From an uncultured Bacillota bacterium (GTDB lineage: Bacteria > Bacillota_I > Bacilli_A > RF39 > UBA660), in assembly GCA_946540075.1 (NCBI GenBank), contig CAMNHZ010000017.1:1-15533 (forward strand): a stretch of DNA of 15,533 bases, given 5' to 3'. Both the position numbers and the translations under genes were made by a program. Shown here piece by piece: positions 12,110-15,533 of the stretch. The notes under the pieces were generated by a model. It saw nothing but the letters and a program-made list of their open reading frames with translations, searched no databases and had not been told where the DNA came from. Positions within the stretch are counted from its first letter, which is position 1, and every line of letters begins with the position of its first letter.

Positions 12110-14188
12110 CTACGTATTATATACTTTATCTTTAATGATCTTACCATCATTTAATTCTAATAAATGATTATATAAATCTAAGTTTTCTAAACGATGAGAT
12201 ATAATAATAAATATTCTATCGGGAAAGATTTTAAAAACATTTTTCAAAATTTTTCTTTCTAAAGACACATCTAATTCATTTAACCCTTCATCAATAATAA
12301 ACACCTTAGAATTATTAAGTAATAACCTAGCTAAAATAATCCTCTGTTTTTCTCCACCTGATATATTAAATCCATTTTCCTCAATCAATGTATTAAAACC
12401 TAAATTTCTTTTTTCTACGATATCATCTACTTTACAAGCTCTACAAATCTTATATATAAACTCATCATCAATGTTTCTATCTAATTTCAAATTATTATAA
12501 ATAGTATCATTAAATAGTATTTCATTTTGCGAAATATAAGATACATTATTTCTTATTGATTTATTCGTATAATTATTAATGTCTTTTCCATTTAAAAGAA
12601 GCATATTTCGATTAATCTTATAATACTTCATAAGTAATTTAAACATAGTACTCTTTCCGCTTCCACTTTTACCTATAACCATTACTTTATCATTAGATTT
12701 TATTGTAAGATTTATATTATCCAAAATATACTTTTCATCATTATACGTATATCTCAATTTCTTAAAACAAATATTATCTATCTTTAATTCATTTATATAT
12801 CCATCTTCTTTATTATCTATATATAAATCCAACATACGTCTTAAAGAACTAGTAGCTTCCTTTATATTACTATCTAAATTAATAATATTTTTTATAGGTT
12901 CTAAAAAATAAATCAACAATGATTCTGATGCCATTAGCTCACCAAGAGATAATTTATTATCAGATACAAATAAAGCTCCTATAGTGAGTAATATAACATA
13001 TCCTAGATCATTAACTATATCTTTAAATAAACTTTCCAATATATATAGTTTATCTAATCTTAATATGTTACTTAATTCTTTTTGTTGTTTCTTTATAAAC
13101 TTGTTTAGCACAAAAGATTCAATATTTAATCCTCTAACAGTCTCTATTCCTGTTATAGCTTCCACCATATAAGATGATTTATCTGCTTTACTTTGTTTAG
13201 CTAAATTAATATTTTTCACTAATTTATCTCTAAATAGAATAACAATCATCAAATATAGTAACATCATTAAAAATGATATTAAAGCTAAATATTTATTAAT
13301 AATAAACATCATAACAAAAGAAATTAAAGTAAGAAATGAATCAATAAACAAAGACATTGAAATTTTGCTAATCATTATTTTTATGTTATCTAGATCATTA
13401 ATTCTAGATATAATATCGCCAGTAGGATGATTACGGTAATATTGATATGGGAGGCTTAAAATATGTTTAAAAGTATCAGTCGTAAGTACATAATCGACTC
13501 TCTGATTGATATAAATCAAAATATAATTTCTAATATAGTTTAATATACATTTAATAAAATATGTAATAGTAAAAATTATAAATATGGATGTGAGAAATGA
13601 TTTTGATCGTGTAATACTGTCAATAATAAACTTCACAAAAAACGAATTAAATATAGCATACAAAGTCATTAAAACAGAAACAATAACTACGCTTAAACTT
13701 AATTTTTTTTGCTTTTTTAACAAATCTATAGTAAAACTGATAATAGATTTTTCTTCCATATAAGGGATATTAGTTTCGGGGTAAAACTCTAATATGATTT
13801 CATTGTATATCTTTTTAAATTCATTTATATCTATTGTTTTAAGTCCATACGCTGGATCACAAACAAGAATTTTGCTTTTTAATACTTTATATATAACTAT
13901 ATAATGCTTGTATGAATTATTAATTGTTACATTGGCAATGCATGGAAATGTTTTTTCTTTGTTGATTAAACTATCTATATCACATCTTATTCCTCTTGCA
14001 TTAAAACCTATTTCTCTTGCATAGTTTATTAAGTGATATGCGGTTGTTCCTTTCATATCTGTTTTAGTATTATTTCTAATTATAGATAAAGGAATATTAC
14101 CTTGATAGTATTTTATAATCATTGCAAGACAGCATACACCACAATCTTTTAAATCTTTTTGTATTATAACTGGATACTTTTTAAACAT
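12110..14188 (-). CDS. Peptidase-containing ABC exporter (C39 family) for double-glycine bacteriocins
   Basis: This 692-residue membrane protein cuts double-glycine leaders and exports the mature peptide. The N-terminal C39 peptidase has catalytic C16 in KDCGVCCLAMI, H95 in KHYIVIYKV and D111 in CDPAYG. About six membrane spans follow (roughly 160-430). The ATPase domain has Walker A GKSGSGKS (506-513), Q-loop ISQNE, signature ISGGEKQR (from 609), Walker B FIIDE (630-634) and switch H665. It is intact and catalytically complete. The frame is open 37 codons further upstream, but those overlap the rsmD terminator; the ATG at 14186-14188 has GGAGG five to six bases before it. No separate HlyD-like accessory protein is present. 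It heads the bacteriocin operon; no convincing promoter is seen between it and rsmD. Confidence 0.95.
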   Translation of the reverse strand: MFKKYPVIIQKDLKDCGVCCLAMIIKYYQGNIPLSIIRNNTKTDMKGTTAYHLINYAREIGFNARGIRCDIDSLINKEKTFPCIANVTINNSYKHYIVIYKVLKSKILVCDPAYGLKTIDINEFKKIYNEIILEFYPETNIPYMEEKSIISFTIDLLKKQKKLSLSVVIVSVLMTLYAIFNSFFVKFIIDSITRSKSFLTSIFIIFTITYFIKCILNYIRNYILIYINQRVDYVLTTDTFKHILSLPYQYYRNHPTGDIISRINDLDNIKIMISKISMSLFIDSFLTLISFVMMFIINKYLALISFLMMLLYLMIVILFRDKLVKNINLAKQSKADKSSYMVEAITGIETVRGLNIESFVLNKFIKKQQKELSNILRLDKLYILESLFKDIVNDLGYVILLTIGALFVSDNKLSLGELMASESLLIYFLEPIKNIINLDSNIKEATSSLRRMLDLYIDNKEDGYINELKIDNICFKKLRYTYNDEKYILDNINLTIKSNDKVMVIGKSGSGKSTMFKLLMKYYKINRNMLLLNGKDINNYTNKSIRNNVSYISQNEILFNDTIYNNLKLDRNIDDEFIYKICRACKVDDIVEKRNLGFNTLIEENGFNISGGEKQRIILARLLLNNSKVFIIDEGLNELDVSLERKILKNVFKIFPDRIFIIISHRLENLDLYNHLLELNDGKIIKDKVYNT

Positions 14189-14241
14189 TTTTTCCTCCTC
14201 ACTAATTACATACTTTTTATTTAGCATTTTTCCTTTTAAAA

Positions 14242-14273
14242 AAATAAAAAAAATGAGATTTTTCTCATTTTTT
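14242..14273 (-). terminator. Intrinsic terminator after rsmD
   Basis: AAAAAATGAGA (14248-14258) pairs perfectly with TCTCATTTTTT (14263-14273) around TTTT; on the minus strand a long T-rich run follows (complement of 14242-14253). The rsmD stop (14265-14267) is in the stem. Confidence 0.85.
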
Positions 14274-14801
14274 ATAAATATTAACATATGTTGAACCATA
14301 TCTTTTACTCTTAATTAATTCTAAATTATCAATATTCAATTGTTCTGTTTCATATTCACATACTAGTATTCCGCCACTATTTAATAAATCATACTCTTCA
14401 ATTATTTTTGCACTATCATTTATTAAATTTAATTTATATGGTGGATCTAAAAATATAACATCAAATTTTATTTGTTCATCTCTAAATTTTTTTAATGCCT
14501 TTTTAAAATTAGTATAATAAACATTATTAGTCTTTATTTCTAATTTATTTAAATTAGCCTTTAAAGTATTAATAACTTTTATATTATTATCAACAAAATA
14601 ACAATCTGATGCACCATTACTTAATGCTTCTATTCCAAGTGAACCACTACCAGCAAATAAATCTAGACAAACACTATTTTTTATATTATTTTGAATACTT
14701 CCAAAAATAGATTCTTTTACCCTATCCATTGTTGGTCTTGTACCATCGATATTAAATCCATCTAAATATGTTCCTTTATATTTTCCACTTATAACACGCA
14801 T
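14265..14801 (-). CDS. rsmD: 16S rRNA (guanine(966)-N2)-methyltransferase RsmD
   Basis: RsmD methylates the 2-amino group of G966 in 16S rRNA using S-adenosylmethionine. The 178-residue length is normal. The start MRVISGKYKG and TRPTMDRVKESIF (21-33) are family signatures. The SAM-binding motif is LDLFAGSGSLGIEAL (46-60), and the catalytic motif is DPPY (119-122). An AGGTGAT ribosome binding site lies three bases before the ATG. It follows ylbD-ylbE on the same strand, as in Bacillus, where ylbF and ylbG lie between and coaD follows. Here ylbF and ylbG are missing from this spot and a bacteriocin operon occupies the coaD position. Confidence 0.96.
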   Translation of the reverse strand: MRVISGKYKGTYLDGFNIDGTRPTMDRVKESIFGSIQNNIKNSVCLDLFAGSGSLGIEALSNGASDCYFVDNNIKVINTLKANLNKLEIKTNNVYYTNFKKALKKFRDEQIKFDVIFLDPPYKLNLINDSAKIIEEYDLLNSGGILVCEYETEQLNIDNLELIKSKRYGSTYVNIYKK

Positions 14802-14831
14802 ATTATCACCTATAACTTAACTATTAATACT

Positions 14832-14840
14832 ATTTTACCA
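14832..14840 (-). promoter_or_regulatory. Possible extended -10 promoter of rsmD
   Basis: TGGTAAAAT on the minus strand, between ylbE and rsmD, fits an extended -10. No -35 stands out at the right distance (TTGATG is 20 bases upstream). Confidence 0.35.
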
Positions 14841-14842
14841 CA

Positions 14843-15064
14843 TTATTTAAAAGAAGCCATCAAACTTGTTAACATTTCTACTGTTTCTAATGTTCTTCCA
14901 AGACGATCAATCTTCCTAAGTTTATACTGTTCTTTTAATTCATCTTCAAAAGATTTAAATATATTAGGATTTCTGTTTAAGATTTTATACCAATAAGAAT
15001 GACTACGTAAATATCTTTGATAGTCAGGATTACTTCTTATTTTAAACTGTAAATCAAGACGCAT
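14843..15064 (-). CDS. ylbE: YlbE-like protein
   Basis: This 73-residue protein matches the YlbE family: MRLDLQFKIRSNPDYQRYLR at the start, then HSYWYKILNRNP (22-33), and a C-terminal part RLGRTLETVEMLTSLMASF. The function is unknown; in Bacillus it is encoded next to ylbD upstream of rsmD, as here. Its ATG shares one base with the TAA of ylbD (TAATG) and only a weak GAAGAT precedes it, so it is probably translated by ribosomes finishing ylbD. It is a soluble, basic protein without a membrane span. Confidence 0.85.
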   Translation of the reverse strand: MRLDLQFKIRSNPDYQRYLRSHSYWYKILNRNPNIFKSFEDELKEQYKLRKIDRLGRTLETVEMLTSLMASFK

Positions 15065-15411
15065 TAATCTTCAAAATGTTTATATATAGGTCTAGGTCTA
15101 TATTCTTCTTTTTGATTCTGACTATCTTTATTTCCTAAATCCTGAAGTAGACCAATTACTCTTTGAAAACTATTAACGCTATTTTGAACACTATCTAAAT
15201 CAACATTTCTTATCATATTTAATATTTCTGTTAGACCAATAGTGTTTACAACCGGAGTATTATTTATATAATCATTCCAAACTGAACTATCTTCACCATA
15301 AAGATCATACATTTCATAAAATTTTTGCCATGTCATTTTTCCTTCATTTACATATTTAGCTAAATTAGGATTAGATTTTACAAAATTTTTAAATTCTTCT
15401 TTTCTATTCAT
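15064..15411 (-). CDS. ylbD: YlbD-like putative spore coat protein
   Basis: This 115-residue protein resembles YlbD, annotated as a putative coat protein in Bacillus. The start NRKEEFKNFVKSNPNLAKYV and the WQKFYEMYDLYGEDSSVW stretch (28-45) are characteristic. The middle, INNTPVVNTIGLTEILNMIR, and a helical segment after it lead to a hydrophilic tail (NQKEEYRPRPIYKHFED). The AGGTGAC ribosome binding site is six bases before the ATG. It is the first gene of a ylbD-ylbE(-rsmD) unit. With cotE and the YjcZ-like gene it supports a spore-forming ancestry. The coat role is by family name only. Confidence 0.82.
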   Translation of the reverse strand: MNRKEEFKNFVKSNPNLAKYVNEGKMTWQKFYEMYDLYGEDSSVWNDYINNTPVVNTIGLTEILNMIRNVDLDSVQNSVNSFQRVIGLLQDLGNKDSQNQKEEYRPRPIYKHFED

Positions 15412-15429
15412 AGTAATGTCACCTATTTA

Positions 15430-15437
15430 ATTATATG
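15430..15437 (-). promoter_or_regulatory. -10 element upstream of ylbD
   Basis: CATATAAT on the minus strand holds a perfect TATAAT (15430-15435) and is also 7/8 to the sigma-E -10 CATACAAT. No convincing -35 of either type is seen in the AT-only flank, so the sigma factor is open. Confidence 0.4.
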
Positions 15438-15460
15438 TATTTATAAAAATATATTTAATA

Positions 15461-15492
15461 AAAATAAAAAGATTATAGAATACTATAATCTT
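15461..15492 (-). terminator. Intrinsic terminator of the right-edge gene
   Basis: AAGATTATAG (15469-15478) pairs perfectly with CTATAATCTT (15483-15492) around AATA. On the minus strand TTTTTATTTT follows. The stem overlaps the stop codon of the gene entering from the right. Confidence 0.85.
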
Positions 15493-15533
15493 ATTTATTA
15501 TTTTCAATATTATCTAGGAAATCATCAATTGTA
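15491..15533 (-). CDS. 3' end of an unidentified gene (partial)
   Basis: The last 13 codons of a minus-strand gene (TIDDFLDNIENNK, then TAA at 15491-15493) enter from the right edge and run directly into a terminator. That placement is the only support for the frame. The fragment is too short to identify. Confidence 0.55.
   Translation of the reverse strand, partial: TIDDFLDNIENNK

Noticed and set aside
12066..12110. A 14-codon frame (TTG start after AAAGG) between exporter and first peptide gene
   Set aside because: Too short, rare start codon, low-complexity sequence; more likely just the leader of the peptide genes.
12984..13172. Plus-strand open frame of 62 codons
   Set aside because: Antisense to the exporter gene, with no start signals.
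14189..14299. 37-codon N-terminal extension of the exporter
   Set aside because: It would overlap the rsmD terminator and stop codon, while the ATG at 14186-14188 has a perfect GGAGG and begins right at the C39 domain. A second in-frame ATG (MLNKKYVISEEEK) has a weaker site too close to it.
1..15533. tRNA, rRNA, riboswitch, CRISPR, insertion sequence or phage integrase
   Set aside because: None was seen: gaps are short and explained by promoters and terminators, with no repeated spacers, transposase motifs or clover-leaf patterns found by eye.

Overview
The window is very AT-rich (roughly a quarter to 30% G+C by eye). It carries strong AGGAGG-type ribosome binding sites, short gaps and Firmicutes-type genes, so it looks like chromosome from a low-GC member of the Bacilli. 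Sporulation-type genes (cotE, a YjcZ-like tiny membrane protein, ylbD and ylbE) suggest an endospore former or a close relative of one. An uncultured gut Bacilli lineage would fit, but this placement is inference.

Left part (1-5003, all on the minus strand): the start of an unknown gene running off the left edge; rpsP-khpA with a near-consensus promoter; cotE; a YitT-family membrane protein; a minimal protein-kinase-fold protein; an unknown small protein; and murC for peptidoglycan precursor synthesis. Compact intrinsic terminators separate the units, and two of them run straight into the TTGACA box of the next promoter.

Middle (5098-11524): a plus-strand DUF192-like gene converges on an FtsW/RodA-type SEDS gene. 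Divergent from ftsW lies a 50-residue YjcZ-like gene, followed by def (peptide deformylase). Def converges on tex, which sits behind a thioredoxin-fold lipoprotein lacking a CXXC motif. Upstream is dinB (Y-family DNA polymerase), whose promoter holds a LexA-like palindrome between its -35 and -10 boxes.

Right part (11540-14188) is the accessory and most interesting region. It is a compact bacteriocin operon: a C39 peptidase-containing ABC exporter, then two tiny genes with textbook double-glycine leaders, then a 47-residue single-span membrane ORF overlapping the second peptide gene, then a terminator. Both mature peptides carry a GxxxG motif and one cysteine near a basic C-terminus. The layout matches a two-peptide (class IIb-like) bacteriocin with a candidate immunity peptide. 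It sits immediately after rsmD, where coaD would be usual.

Far right (14242-15533): rsmD behind ylbE and ylbD, a shortened form of the Bacillus ylbD-ylbE-ylbF-ylbG-rsmD order, and the last 13 codons of a gene entering from the right edge. I saw no rRNA, tRNA, insertion sequence, CRISPR array or riboswitch. The longest stretches without a confident gene are under 200 bases and hold promoters and terminators.
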